Of a DNA stretch of 64,000 bases, positions 52,966 through 61,125 are shown piece by piece. The position numbers were made by a program, and so were the translations under genes. The stretch is taken from positions 134,014 through 198,013 of the forward strand of contig JANQNH010000001.1 in the NCBI GenBank assembly GCA_028279655.1, read 5' to 3'. Position 1 is the first letter of the stretch. Each line of letters starts with the position of its first letter. This DNA is from Candidatus Nanoarchaeia archaeon (GTDB taxonomy: Archaea; Nanobdellota; Nanobdellia; Woesearchaeales; JACPBV01). The notes below the pieces were generated by a model. It ran no database searches. It saw only the letters and a list, made by a program, of their open reading frames with translations, and was not told where the DNA came from.

Positions 52966-55668
52966 ATGTTTAAATTCTTGACACGATTAGGTAGAAGAAA
53001 ACATAGTGCAGGGGCACAGCTTATGGAAACACCTGCAGAGCCGCAATCTGCTCTGGTAGAACCTCCGGCAAATAAAGATCTTGATTCTTTAATCTTGTAC
53101 CTTGACGCTCAAATTGGAAACCTTCGAGATAATGAACCTATCCTGCTTGCTCAAGATAATTCCAATCCTAATGTTGATATCTATTTTTCGGAATTAGCCA
53201 GGGCTGTACAGACGTCCTGGGATGTTGCTTATCATATTAAAGGCAGTGCTGCACATTCAGGGAAAGCAAAGAAGGCGATTCGTAGTTTTAGAACTTATGC
53301 TTTGCCTGGTGGGGAGATTGATCAGGCAAAGCGGATTGTGAGTTTTCTGGAGAAGAGATATGATCCAACTAGCCTGGATGGTGCTGTTATGACGCCATCT
53401 AGATTGGAGGCTGAGCGAGGAAGATATGCTAAGATCGATTCGTTATCAGAGTATGTAACTAGGCTTATAGATTATTGGAGGGATACAAGGATACCTGTCT
53501 ATACAAAAGGCCAAAGGAGGGCTAATGGGGTTTTGCCAGATTCGAAGAAACTTGCAAGTCTGGCTCAGCGTAATGATATTGTGCAAAAAGGAAAAGGGAG
53601 TATTCAAGCTAAATTATCAGAATCTGCTGATACCTATAATCAAAACCATGCCAGGATCTCGCAAGAGATAAACGGGCATATAAGTTTGGCAGAAAGAAAT
53701 ATCCAAACTTCAAATGCTTCTGCTTTTGAGATAGGCAAGGTTTATAGGCCGGATCTAGATCTTGCTGCTAATCTTCGATCTGTCTATAGGGCAGTTCAGC
53801 TTGAATGTCCTGTGATGGAGAAGGGAACAACTATAGAAACTATATTGAGAACAGCTATCGGTCTGCAAACTGCTTTTGTTGATGCACAGGCAGCACCTTA
53901 TCAAGGCATTGCTAATGTATTTAGTGAACTAGATCGAGCAACGGCTGCTGTCAATAGTGAAAGAGAACGGATAGATACCCAAAAGAATATCCTTTCAGCT
54001 AATGAGCTGGATCAATACGATTCGAAGATAAAAGCCCTAACAGGTGATCTTGAGACCTATTACAGGAGCAGGGTAGCTAACCTTGAGAATGTCCAGAGGG
54101 AGATTGGAACGCAGCTGGTTGCTATGGTTAGGAATCCTTCAAATAACTATAGTTTTGACGGATGCGTAGGATCTTTTGGGAGGTTATGTCTGCTTAATGC
54201 TCTTTACAGGAATGAACTTAGGGAATTGGTTGATGCTAACCTAGATGCTATACTACCTGTGAATAATATACCTACATATGAAAAAGTCTCAAGTTCTGTT
54301 GAGCCTTTGGCCTTTGGCCTAGGGGACCTTATGGTCAGGGTGGCACAGACAGAGGATCTGCTTGCTCTTGGAGAAGTTAGTTCTCAACCTCAATCATCAG
54401 CTGATGTTGCTGCATCGCAATTGAAGGAGACTGCACAGGCAACTATCAATTGTTATACATCTAAGAAGAGTGAAATTAGATCTGCTAAAGACAGGCTGCA
54501 TTCACATAAAAAGTATTTTAAGGAGGCAGAGGTTGATATGGGATTGTTGGAAGGAGCTGCTGAAGCATTAGGGGTTAAAGACCAAGTAGCTGAAGCATCT
54601 TCTACATTTTTATCTGGTATATCTGAATTTTATGATGAAAGGGTAGGGAAGGTGATTCCAAACTTATCTACAGCTGCTCAGCAGCTTGAAACAAATGCTA
54701 AAGAGACAGTAGATGCTCTTGTTGCTAGGGCAGGTGTTCTTGCAGGTGAATTAGAGGGAGTGGAGTGGACAGATCTACAAAGAGAGAATCTTGGACATTT
54801 GGATGGTTTTTTTGGCTATGTAAAAGGGGCAGCTGTTAGTGCTGGGCTTGGAATAAAAAGTAACGATTTATCTGACTTAGGAAGTAGTGTGAATGTTCTT
54901 AAAGGATCTCTTAATAAAGTAACTGGTCTAGAAACAACCATTGCTTCTATAGATAAAGCTACTGGGTATATAAGTACAGGGGCTAGTCTTCTTGAAAGTT
55001 GTCAGGAAGATCAGGCTCTTAGCTATCTACAGAAAGCTAAGAAGCAAAACCTTACAACTGTTGAGACTAGTGTAACTAAGCTTGATAATAAAGGATTGAC
55101 TGAGAAATATGAAACAGCCAGGGATTCCTATAACATTGCTTTAAAACATTTATCGGAAGCATATGGTGATTTTTCAGGATGGATTACAGGAGAGCTGAAG
55201 CGTTATCTGAGTGGTAGGAATTTTCTTTTTCAAAGATCCTCTGAGCCAGGGGACACTATATCCCAACTACAAAGGGTTGATTCTTTGGTTGGTCTTGGTA
55301 ATAAGATGAAGGAGTTAGGCGTTGATTTTACTCCTGCCCTTAGTGATCCTGAGGTTAGGGATCTTACTGATCTAAGAGCAAAATGTGAGCAGTATGGGAG
55401 GTATAGAGGTCATGATCCTGGTGCAGTAACGCAGTTTCACTCCCATCTTCAAACGGCCTCCACGTACTATTACACCCATCACATGTCAGATCATGCAATG
55501 AAATATGTGAATGCAGCCTCTGAATTGCTTGATAATATTAAGAAAAGTGTTCCTCCAGATGATCCAAGGTTTAGGTGTGTCGTTTCACCGGGTTCAGTCA
55601 ATCAATTAGAGATTCAGCAAATGACGAGAAGTTTAGATAGATATAAGAGAGATTTTAATATGCAATAG
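52966..55668 (+). CDS. Unrecognised 900-residue helical protein
   Basis: The largest gene of the window. The protein is soluble and predicted almost all helical, with long coiled-coil-like stretches and repeating helical hairpins, for example near 240-270, 380-400 and 500-540. A basic, poorly ordered N-terminus (FKFLTRLGRRKH) is followed by an Ala/Pro/Glu linker to residue 38. No ATPase or other catalytic motif is visible. I would guess a structural or scaffold role. The ATG is about 27 bases from a TTTTTAAATTAG box. A structured element follows its stop by 27 bases. Confidence 0.7.
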   Translation: MFKFLTRLGRRKHSAGAQLMETPAEPQSALVEPPANKDLDSLILYLDAQIGNLRDNEPILLAQDNSNPNVDIYFSELARAVQTSWDVAYHIKGSAAHSGKAKKAIRSFRTYALPGGEIDQAKRIVSFLEKRYDPTSLDGAVMTPSRLEAERGRYAKIDSLSEYVTRLIDYWRDTRIPVYTKGQRRANGVLPDSKKLASLAQRNDIVQKGKGSIQAKLSESADTYNQNHARISQEINGHISLAERNIQTSNASAFEIGKVYRPDLDLAANLRSVYRAVQLECPVMEKGTTIETILRTAIGLQTAFVDAQAAPYQGIANVFSELDRATAAVNSERERIDTQKNILSANELDQYDSKIKALTGDLETYYRSRVANLENVQREIGTQLVAMVRNPSNNYSFDGCVGSFGRLCLLNALYRNELRELVDANLDAILPVNNIPTYEKVSSSVEPLAFGLGDLMVRVAQTEDLLALGEVSSQPQSSADVAASQLKETAQATINCYTSKKSEIRSAKDRLHSHKKYFKEAEVDMGLLEGAAEALGVKDQVAEASSTFLSGISEFYDERVGKVIPNLSTAAQQLETNAKETVDALVARAGVLAGELEGVEWTDLQRENLGHLDGFFGYVKGAAVSAGLGIKSNDLSDLGSSVNVLKGSLNKVTGLETTIASIDKATGYISTGASLLESCQEDQALSYLQKAKKQNLTTVETSVTKLDNKGLTEKYETARDSYNIALKHLSEAYGDFSGWITGELKRYLSGRNFLFQRSSEPGDTISQLQRVDSLVGLGNKMKELGVDFTPALSDPEVRDLTDLRAKCEQYGRYRGHDPGAVTQFHSHLQTASTYYYTHHMSDHAMKYVNAASELLDNIKKSVPPDDPRFRCVVSPGSVNQLEIQQMTRSLDRYKRDFNMQ

Positions 55669-55694
55669 TCTGATATAATCCTTCTTTTAAAAAC

Positions 55695-55859
55695 GGCTGT
55701 GTTCAAAATCTAGCTACGCTAGGGTTAGCAGCTTCAAAGTTCTCGATGTTAGTCTTTACAGCTGACATTCCCCGTAAGGGACATCCCCCTTGTCAGCTAC
55801 ATCTAAATTATCTATAGAACTTTGACCTTAGGCTGCTAACCTACATTTTGAACGCAGCC
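55695..55859. ncRNA. Nested 165-base hairpin element
   Basis: Outer stem GGCTGTGTTCAAAAT (55695-55709) pairs with ATTTTGAACGCAGCC (55845-55859) with one G-U type wobble. Inside are GGTTAGCAGC/GCTGCTAACC (55723-55732 with 55832-55841), TCAAAGTTCT/AGAACTTTGA (55734-55743 with 55816-55825), and AGCTGACA/TGTCAGCT (55760-55767 with 55791-55798). A small CTAGC-TAC-GCTAG hairpin lies off the axis. It is too long and regular for a simple terminator; a structured RNA or a palindromic mobile element fits better. No homology to the elements at 35439 and 60364 is evident. Confidence 0.55.
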
Positions 55860-55950
55860 TTTAAAAACCAAAGTTTTATAAACATTAACCCTATTCTTAC
55901 CTATGAAGTGAGAGAAGGAAGGAGAATAATTGTTTCTCACAAATTTTAAG

Positions 55951-56274
55951 ATGAAGATAAAACCGAGTAAACGGCCAAAGAAGCGGTATATCGTATTTGA
56001 GGTCATCTCAGAGGAGCTAGATAATGATTCTGCTATCCATAATGCCATAAAGAAGTCTCTTTTTAATGTTATGGGAAGGGAATATGGGGAAACAGGGATA
56101 AGGTTTTTAAAGAATAAATACAGAGCCAGCATACACAGAGGTATATTTAGGGTTAATAATAAGTTTGCTAAGTCAGTGATAGATGCTTTGAACAAGAGCA
56201 AGAAGATAAAGACATTAGGTATGAGCGGGATACTTAAGAAAGTAGAGGATAAGTATCTGAAGATAGCATGTTAG
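55951..56274 (+). CDS. rnp2: RNase P protein component 2 (Pop5/Rnp2)
   Basis: Rnp2 is one of the archaeal RNase P proteins that mature tRNA 5' ends. The start KIKPSKRPKKRYIVFEVI and the rest, including RFLKNKYRASIHRGIFRVNNKF, match Pop5. It opens the conserved superoperon of archaea (Rnp2, PsmA, SBDS, exosome). The start is uncertain: I use ATG 55951 by homology, but a TTG at 55930 follows a better GGAAGGAG site. A TATA-like TTTTATAAAC at 55874 and an ATG-AAG-TGA at 55903 lie upstream. Confidence 0.88.
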   Translation: MKIKPSKRPKKRYIVFEVISEELDNDSAIHNAIKKSLFNVMGREYGETGIRFLKNKYRASIHRGIFRVNNKFAKSVIDALNKSKKIKTLGMSGILKKVEDKYLKIAC

Positions 56275-56295
56275 ATAAATATATGAGGTGAAAAA

Positions 56296-57045
56296 ATGGT
56301 TGAACCAATGCCACATCAATTAATGGGATACGATAGGGCAATAACTATGTTTAGTCCTGATGGAAGGTTGTTGCAGGTCGAGTATGCTAAGAAGACCGTA
56401 AGGCAGGGAAGCACTGCTATAGGGATGGTATGCAGCGATGGTGTACTTTTAGTGACGGATAAGAGGATTGTTGATAACCTTATGGTTCCAGAGTCTGTCG
56501 AGAAGATATGGCAGATAGATGATCATATCGGAGCTACTGCTTCAGGCATATTGTCTGATGCCAGGGTGCTGATAGAAAGAGCACAATTGAAGGCACAGCA
56601 GCACAGGGTTACGTATGATACTCCTGTCGATGTTATAACAATAGTCAAGGATATCGCTAACCTAAAGCAGATATGCACGCAGAGCGGGGGCCTTAGGCCT
56701 TTTGGGGTTTCGGTTTTGGTAGCTGGGATAGATGCTGACAGACCCACCCTATATGAAACAGATCCTACGGGCATATTCTTTGAGTACAAGGCAAGCGTCA
56801 TAGGTGAAGGGGAAGTGGAGATAGAAGAGATACTCCAGAAGGACTATAAGCCTGAGATAAAGGTAGAAGATGGGCTAAAGCTATGCCTTGGTGCATTGAA
56901 GAGCGTCTTAGGAGATAATTTCTCTATAGAAAGGATAGATGCTGCATATATCAAGAAGGATGAGAAGAAGTTCAAGAAGTTCTCAAAGGAGACTATTGAC
57001 AGGAATCTAGGGCAGGCAAAGGTAAAGAAGGTAAAGAAGAAGTAA
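56296..57045 (+). CDS. psmA: Proteasome subunit alpha
   Basis: The alpha subunit forms the outer rings of the 20S proteasome and gates entry. The N-terminal gate and first strand are RAITMFSPDGRLLQVEYAKKTVRQGSTAIGM; later LKQICTQSGGLRPFGVSVL and the family DPTGIFFEYKA are clear. It lacks a catalytic Thr, as expected. At 249 residues with a Lys-rich tail it is normal. GAGGTGA lies 5 bases before the ATG. The gene sits between rnp2 and the SBDS gene, in the conserved order. Confidence 0.96.
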   Translation: MVEPMPHQLMGYDRAITMFSPDGRLLQVEYAKKTVRQGSTAIGMVCSDGVLLVTDKRIVDNLMVPESVEKIWQIDDHIGATASGILSDARVLIERAQLKAQQHRVTYDTPVDVITIVKDIANLKQICTQSGGLRPFGVSVLVAGIDADRPTLYETDPTGIFFEYKASVIGEGEVEIEEILQKDYKPEIKVEDGLKLCLGALKSVLGDNFSIERIDAAYIKKDEKKFKKFSKETIDRNLGQAKVKKVKKK

Positions 57046-57046
57046 A

Positions 57047-57748
57047 ATGACTGACGTTGATGAAGCAAAGATTGTAAAGCTTAGGACACATGGGCAGGTT
57101 TTTGAGATTTTGGCAGACAGTGCCAAGGCTTTATCTTTGAAATCAGGCAACGCTGTTGACATAAGAGACATACTTGCTGTCCAGAAGGTATTTACAGATG
57201 CTAAGAAAGGGATGGAGGCATCACCAAACGCCTTGAGAAGCATCTTCAAGTCAGACGATCCTTTGGAGGTTGCAAAGGAGATAATCCAGAAGGGAGAGAT
57301 ACCTTTAACAGCCGAGTACAAGCAGGGTATGAGAGACCAGAAGAAGAGACAGATCGTTAACATAATACACAGGAATGCTGTTGATCCTCAGACACATGCA
57401 CCTCATCCTCCCCAGAGGATAGAGGCTGCTTTGGAAGAGGCAAAGTTCCATGTCGATGAGGTGAAGGATGTTAATAAGCAGGTTGAGGAGGCATTGAAGG
57501 CACTTAGGCCGATACTCCCGATAAAGTTTGAGATAAAGGAGATAGCTGCAAAGGTTCCACCAGATTATGCTGCTAAATCATATTCTGTCCTTAACAGCTT
57601 TGGAAAGAAGATCAAAGAGGACTGGCAGAGTGACGGAAGCTTGGTGGTTGTGCTTGAGATGCCTGGCGGATTAGAGGAGGACTTTCATAATAAGCTTAAT
57701 GCCTTGTGCCATGGAGAAGTTGAAACGAAGGTGTTGAGCGTAAAGTAG
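57047..57748 (+). CDS. Ribosome maturation protein SBDS
   Basis: SBDS releases eIF6/aIF6 from the large ribosomal subunit. The N-terminal FYSH domain (about 1-90: ADSAKALSLKSGNAVDIRDILAVQKVFTDAKKG), a helical middle (RQIVNIIHRNAVDPQTHAPHPPQRI) and a ferredoxin-like C-terminus are present. The length of 233 residues is standard. It begins one base after the psmA stop, so the two are co-translated. This placement is general in archaea. Confidence 0.95.
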   Translation: MTDVDEAKIVKLRTHGQVFEILADSAKALSLKSGNAVDIRDILAVQKVFTDAKKGMEASPNALRSIFKSDDPLEVAKEIIQKGEIPLTAEYKQGMRDQKKRQIVNIIHRNAVDPQTHAPHPPQRIEAALEEAKFHVDEVKDVNKQVEEALKALRPILPIKFEIKEIAAKVPPDYAAKSYSVLNSFGKKIKEDWQSDGSLVVVLEMPGGLEEDFHNKLNALCHGEVETKVLSVK

Positions 57749-57796
57749 ATTGTGATCAAGAAATTTATGATCAAGAAATATGTAAGGTGATAAAAC

Positions 57797-58588
57797 ATGA
57801 GTAAATTATTAGTAAAGGAAAAAGAAATTGTGGTTCCTGGGGAAGTATTAGCCGAAGGAATGGATAACCTTCCAGGGATAGGGACATACAGACAGGGAGA
57901 GGAGATATTGGCAGGCAGGTTAGGATTGACCTATATCGATGGAAGGACCATCAAGCTGATCCCTCTATCTGGAAAATATGCCCCTAAGAGAAACGATACA
58001 ATAATCTGTAAGGTTATTGACATCAATTTTAGCGGTTGGAGAGTTGATACCAATTCAGCATATAGCGCGATGCTTTCTATGAAGGACGGTACGTCTGCAT
58101 ATATACAGAAGGGAGCAGACCTTACCCAGTACTATGCTTTGGGCGACTATGTTGTTGCTAAGATAGTAAATGTTACTTCGCAGAAGCTCATCGATGTTAC
58201 GATGAAAGGGCCTGGATTGCATAAGCTCAAGGGAGGAAGGATCATACAGGTAAGCTGCCATAAGGTTCCCAGGATCATAGGGAAGCAGGGCAGTATGGTG
58301 AGTATGATCAAGCAGGCAACTGGCTGCAGGGTTAGTGTTGGACAGAATGGACTTGTATGGATACAGGGAGAGCCGGATAAGGAGCTTCTTGTTGAAAATA
58401 CAATAAGAAAGATAGAAGAAGAAAGCCATCTGGCAGGACTTACCGATAGGATCCAGAAGTTTTTGGAGAAGGAGACAGGGGCCAAGTTAGATGTTAGCAA
58501 ATCCAGCCAGGCACCTCCAAGCCCAGCAGGCGGTCGTCCAAAGAGTTATGCAGCAAGTGTTCGACAAGGTGATAATCATGGTTTATAA
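57797..58588 (+). CDS. rrp4: Exosome RNA-binding subunit Rrp4
   Basis: Rrp4 caps the archaeal exosome and steers RNA into the core. It has an N-terminal domain (KEKEIVVPGEVLAEG), an S1 domain (about 65-140) and a KH domain (about 145-215, with VPRIIGKQGSMVSMIKQAT). A Pro/Ser-rich tail follows. GGTGAT lies 5 bases before the ATG, in a 48-base gap after the SBDS gene. The stop overlaps the rrp41 start by 11 bases. Confidence 0.95.
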   Translation: MSKLLVKEKEIVVPGEVLAEGMDNLPGIGTYRQGEEILAGRLGLTYIDGRTIKLIPLSGKYAPKRNDTIICKVIDINFSGWRVDTNSAYSAMLSMKDGTSAYIQKGADLTQYYALGDYVVAKIVNVTSQKLIDVTMKGPGLHKLKGGRIIQVSCHKVPRIIGKQGSMVSMIKQATGCRVSVGQNGLVWIQGEPDKELLVENTIRKIEEESHLAGLTDRIQKFLEKETGAKLDVSKSSQAPPSPAGGRPKSYAASVRQGDNHGL

Positions 58589-59294
58589 GAAAAGAAAAGA
58601 CGGTAGGAAATTTGATGAAGCGAGGAAGATCGAAGCAAAGGTAGGGGTAGTGAAGAGAGCAGACGGCTCTGCAAGCTTTAGGTTTGGTAATACCTGGGCT
58701 GTGGCTGCAGTCTATGGACCAAGAGAGCTATACCCTAGGTTTTTGCAGGATCCTTCAAAAGGCCTTTTAAGATGTAACTATAACATGATGCCTTTCAGTT
58801 CCAGAGGGGAGAGGGTAAGACCTGGCGGAAGCAGAAGGTCAAAGGAGATATCTATGGTAACACAGAAGGCATTACTTCCTGTATTGAACCTTGACGAATA
58901 TCCTAATGCAGTTGTGGATGTCTTTATCGAGCTTCCTGAAACAGAGGCAGGCTCAAGGACAGCCGGCATAAATGCTGCGTCAATGGCTCTGGCAGATGCA
59001 GGGCTCCTGATGAAGGACCTTGTTTCTTCGGTTTCTGTCGGAAGGGTTGATGATAAGATTGTCGTTGACCTTGATTACGCAGAGGAGTCTTATGATGATG
59101 GACCTGTAGCTGACATTCCAATAGCAATACTTCCTAAGTCTGGGAATGTAAGCCTTCTCCAGATGGACGGCTTGGTCAGCAAGGACCAGCTAAAGGAAGC
59201 GGTTGAGCTTGGGAAAAAGGCTTGTGCTAAGATTTATGAGATTCAGAAGAAAGCGCTGAAGGAGAAATACAACGTGAAGGGTGATGGACAATGA
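58578..59294 (+). CDS. rrp41: Exosome catalytic subunit Rrp41
   Basis: Rrp41 is the RNase PH-type subunit that degrades RNA phosphorolytically. Phosphate-binding Arg residues are in RPGGSRRSKEIS, and the acidic catalytic pair in KIVVDLDYAEES. The ATG at 58578 is 4 bases after AGGTGAT; the frame is open 29 codons upstream but only within rrp4. The protein has 238 residues. It overlaps rrp42 by 4 bases (ATGA), giving the usual Rrp41-Rrp42 pair. Confidence 0.96.
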   Translation: MVYKKRKDGRKFDEARKIEAKVGVVKRADGSASFRFGNTWAVAAVYGPRELYPRFLQDPSKGLLRCNYNMMPFSSRGERVRPGGSRRSKEISMVTQKALLPVLNLDEYPNAVVDVFIELPETEAGSRTAGINAASMALADAGLLMKDLVSSVSVGRVDDKIVVDLDYAEESYDDGPVADIPIAILPKSGNVSLLQMDGLVSKDQLKEAVELGKKACAKIYEIQKKALKEKYNVKGDGQ

Positions 59295-60067
59295 ATGAAG
59301 ACCAAAAACAACATATTATAACGCTTCTTGAATCGGACAAAAGACTTGATGGAAGAAAGCCACTTGACTATAGGAAGCCAGTTAAAGTAGAGCCCGGTTT
59401 TACCTCAACTGCAGAGGGATCTGCCAAGGTCACTATTGGGGAGACAGAGGTCATGGCTGGTGTGAAGATGGAAGTAGGGACTCCCTATCCAGACAGACCT
59501 GGTGAGGGTACGATAATCTGCGGAGCAGAGCTTCTTCCCTTGTCAAATCCTGAATTTGAGTCAGGACCTCCAGGTATACAGGCTATTGAGCTTGCAAGGA
59601 TTGTCGATAGAGGCATACGGGAGAGCAAGACTATAGAGTTCAAGAAATTATGCATAAAGGAAGGAGAACAGGTCTGGTTGATACTGATAGATGTTGTTAC
59701 TCTTAATGATGCTGGAAACCTTTTTGATGCATCTGCCTTAGCTGCATACGCTGCACTTCAGAACGCTACCTATCCTAAGTTTGATGGTGAGAAACTCGAT
59801 TATAAGGAGAGTTCTGGTAAGAAGATTGAGCTGACGAATATACCTTTGTCTGTTACTGTCTGTAAGATAGGGAACAAGTTTATAGTGGACCCTACTACTG
59901 ACGAAGAGAAGGCAATAGATGCTCGGTTAACAGTAGCTACACTTGAGGATGGTACACTATGTGCTATGCAGAAAGGAGGAGACGTTCCATTGACCCCTGA
60001 GGATATCTCAGAGATGGTAGATATCGCTACAGAGAAAGGGAAGGAACTTAGGCAGGCACTTAAGTGA
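59291..60067 (+). CDS. rrp42: Exosome subunit Rrp42
   Basis: Rrp42 is the non-catalytic RNase PH-fold partner of Rrp41 in the hexameric exosome ring. It has LDGRKPLDYRKPVKVE, the RVDRG-like IVDRGIRESKTIEF, and ILIDVVTLNDAGNLFDASALAAYAAL. The length of 258 residues is normal. It closes the exosome part of the operon; rpoK follows 26 bases later. Confidence 0.95.
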   Translation: MNEDQKQHIITLLESDKRLDGRKPLDYRKPVKVEPGFTSTAEGSAKVTIGETEVMAGVKMEVGTPYPDRPGEGTIICGAELLPLSNPEFESGPPGIQAIELARIVDRGIRESKTIEFKKLCIKEGEQVWLILIDVVTLNDAGNLFDASALAAYAALQNATYPKFDGEKLDYKESSGKKIELTNIPLSVTVCKIGNKFIVDPTTDEEKAIDARLTVATLEDGTLCAMQKGGDVPLTPEDISEMVDIATEKGKELRQALK

Positions 60068-60093
60068 GGAAATACGTTTCGAGGTAAGTCAAA

Positions 60094-60342
60094 ATGGATG
60101 AAGCTGAAAACTATACAAAGTATGAGATGGCAAGGATACTGGGTGCAAGATCCCTGCAGATATCGATGGGTGCTCCTTTTTTGATCAAGGTTAGTGAGAA
60201 GGAGCTTGAGGAAGTGAAGTATAATCCTATCGAGATCGCAAAGAGGGAGTTTAAGGAAGGGATCATCCCCATAACTGTCAAAAAGCCATTTCCTAAAAGC
60301 GAAGAATTTGAGAAGAGCAAAGAGAAAAAAGCTAAGGAATAA
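60094..60342 (+). CDS. rpoK: RNA polymerase subunit K (Rpo6/RPB6)
   Basis: An 82-residue subunit of RNA polymerase, similar to eukaryotic RPB6 and bacterial omega. The signature [26 protein letters not shown] lies at residues 6-31; a Lys/Glu tail ends it. In many archaea this slot of the exosome operon holds ribosomal protein eL37A; rpoK here is a lineage variation. Directly downstream lies the second three-way-junction element. Confidence 0.9.
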   Translation: MDEAENYTKYEMARILGARSLQISMGAPFLIKVSEKELEEVKYNPIEIAKREFKEGIIPITVKKPFPKSEEFEKSKEKKAKE

Positions 60343-60363
60343 GTTTTATTTTTTATGCTCTTT

Positions 60364-60493
60364 GAAAAACCAGCAACAACATAGGGCTCAAACACGGACT
60401 TTACTTTGTAAAGTCCTACATCAAGAGGAAATTTCCAAATTTCTTATGGAAATTTCCTCTTCAGATGTGTTTTCCCCATGTTGCTGGTTTTTC
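60364..60493. ncRNA. Three-way-junction repeat element, copy 2
   Basis: Closed by GAAAAACCAGCAACA (60364-60378) with its perfect complement (60479-60493). GGG/CCC and AAACAC/GTGTTT follow inside. Hairpin 1 is GGACTTTAC-TTT-GTAAAGTCC (60396-60416), with stem bases identical to copy 1. Hairpin 2 is AAGAGGAAATTTCC/GGAAATTTCCTCTT (60423-60461), 14 perfect bp but a different sequence from copy 1. The outer stem has an A-T to G-C swap against copy 1. It sits between rpoK and the DUF357 gene, probably within the operon transcript. Confidence 0.6.
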
Positions 60494-60502
60494 TTTTTTA
60501 AG

Positions 60503-60784
60503 ATGAAAGAAATCACTGAAGAGAAACTGAAGAAGTATATTTCTGTTACTAAAGAGGCGATAGAGAAGGCTTCAAAGAGCGAGAATAGGTCAGGTCTTGT
60601 CAAGGAAAGAGAGGACTGTCTGGATATGATAAACCGATATTTCTCTGATGCCCTTCACTTTAAGGATAAGCGAGATTACGTAAATGCATTTGCTGCATTG
60701 AACTATGCCCATGGCTGGCTGGATGCATGTGCCAGGATCGGGATATTTGATGTTCATGACAGTAGATTGTTTACAGTGGATTAG
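60503..60784 (+). CDS. DUF357 family protein
   Basis: A 93-residue helical protein of the archaeal DUF357 family, often encoded by the exosome operon. The pattern DCLDMINRYFSDALHFKDKRDYVNAFAALNYAHGWLDA is typical. Its function is unknown; the fold is a helical bundle. I start at ATG 60503, ten bases after the repeat element ends; the frame is open upstream but only through that element and the rpoK tail. Confidence 0.85.
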   Translation: MKEITEEKLKKYISVTKEAIEKASKSENRSGLVKEREDCLDMINRYFSDALHFKDKRDYVNAFAALNYAHGWLDACARIGIFDVHDSRLFTVD

Positions 60785-60837
60785 AATATAGATTATAAAC
60801 AATAAGTTTATAAACAACCTTTTATTTTGCGCTATAT

Positions 60838-61125
60838 ATGAATGACGAAGATAAGATAAAACAAATCCGAAGGCATATCGATAGGATAGATACAGTGATA
60901 ATAACAGCATTAGCCGAGAGAATGAGCCTTATACCAGACGTTGCAGAGTACAAGAAGAACCACAATGTCCCTATCTTTGATGAGAAGAGGGAAGTGGAGA
61001 TAATGAAAAACCTGAAGAGGATAGCTACTCAGCATGGGCTTGACGAAGGCTTTGTGGAGGAGATCTTCCTCAGTTGCTTTAACGAGGCTAAGAGAATACA
61101 GAACGACATCATCAGCAATTCTTAG
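60838..61125 (+). CDS. Monofunctional chorismate mutase (AroQ class)
   Basis: A 95-residue all-helical chorismate mutase that makes prephenate for Phe and Tyr. Active-site residues are in IRRHIDRIDTVIITALAERM (first helix, Arg and Glu) and VAEYKKNHNVPIFDEKREVEIM. No dehydratase or dehydrogenase domain is attached. A TATA-like TTTATAAACAACC lies about 25 bases before the ATG, so it has its own leaderless promoter. The stop overlaps that of the converging cbf5 gene by 4 bases. Confidence 0.9.
   Translation: MNDEDKIKQIRRHIDRIDTVIITALAERMSLIPDVAEYKKNHNVPIFDEKREVEIMKNLKRIATQHGLDEGFVEEIFLSCFNEAKRIQNDIISNS

Noticed and set aside
55695..55859. Same family as the 35439 and 60364 elements
   Set aside because: Stem sequences, layout and length differ; only the general palindromic character is shared.
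55903..55911. ATG-AAG-TGA two-codon upstream ORF before rnp2
   Set aside because: It is at the leaderless distance from the TATA box, but a two-codon frame is too likely by chance to claim.
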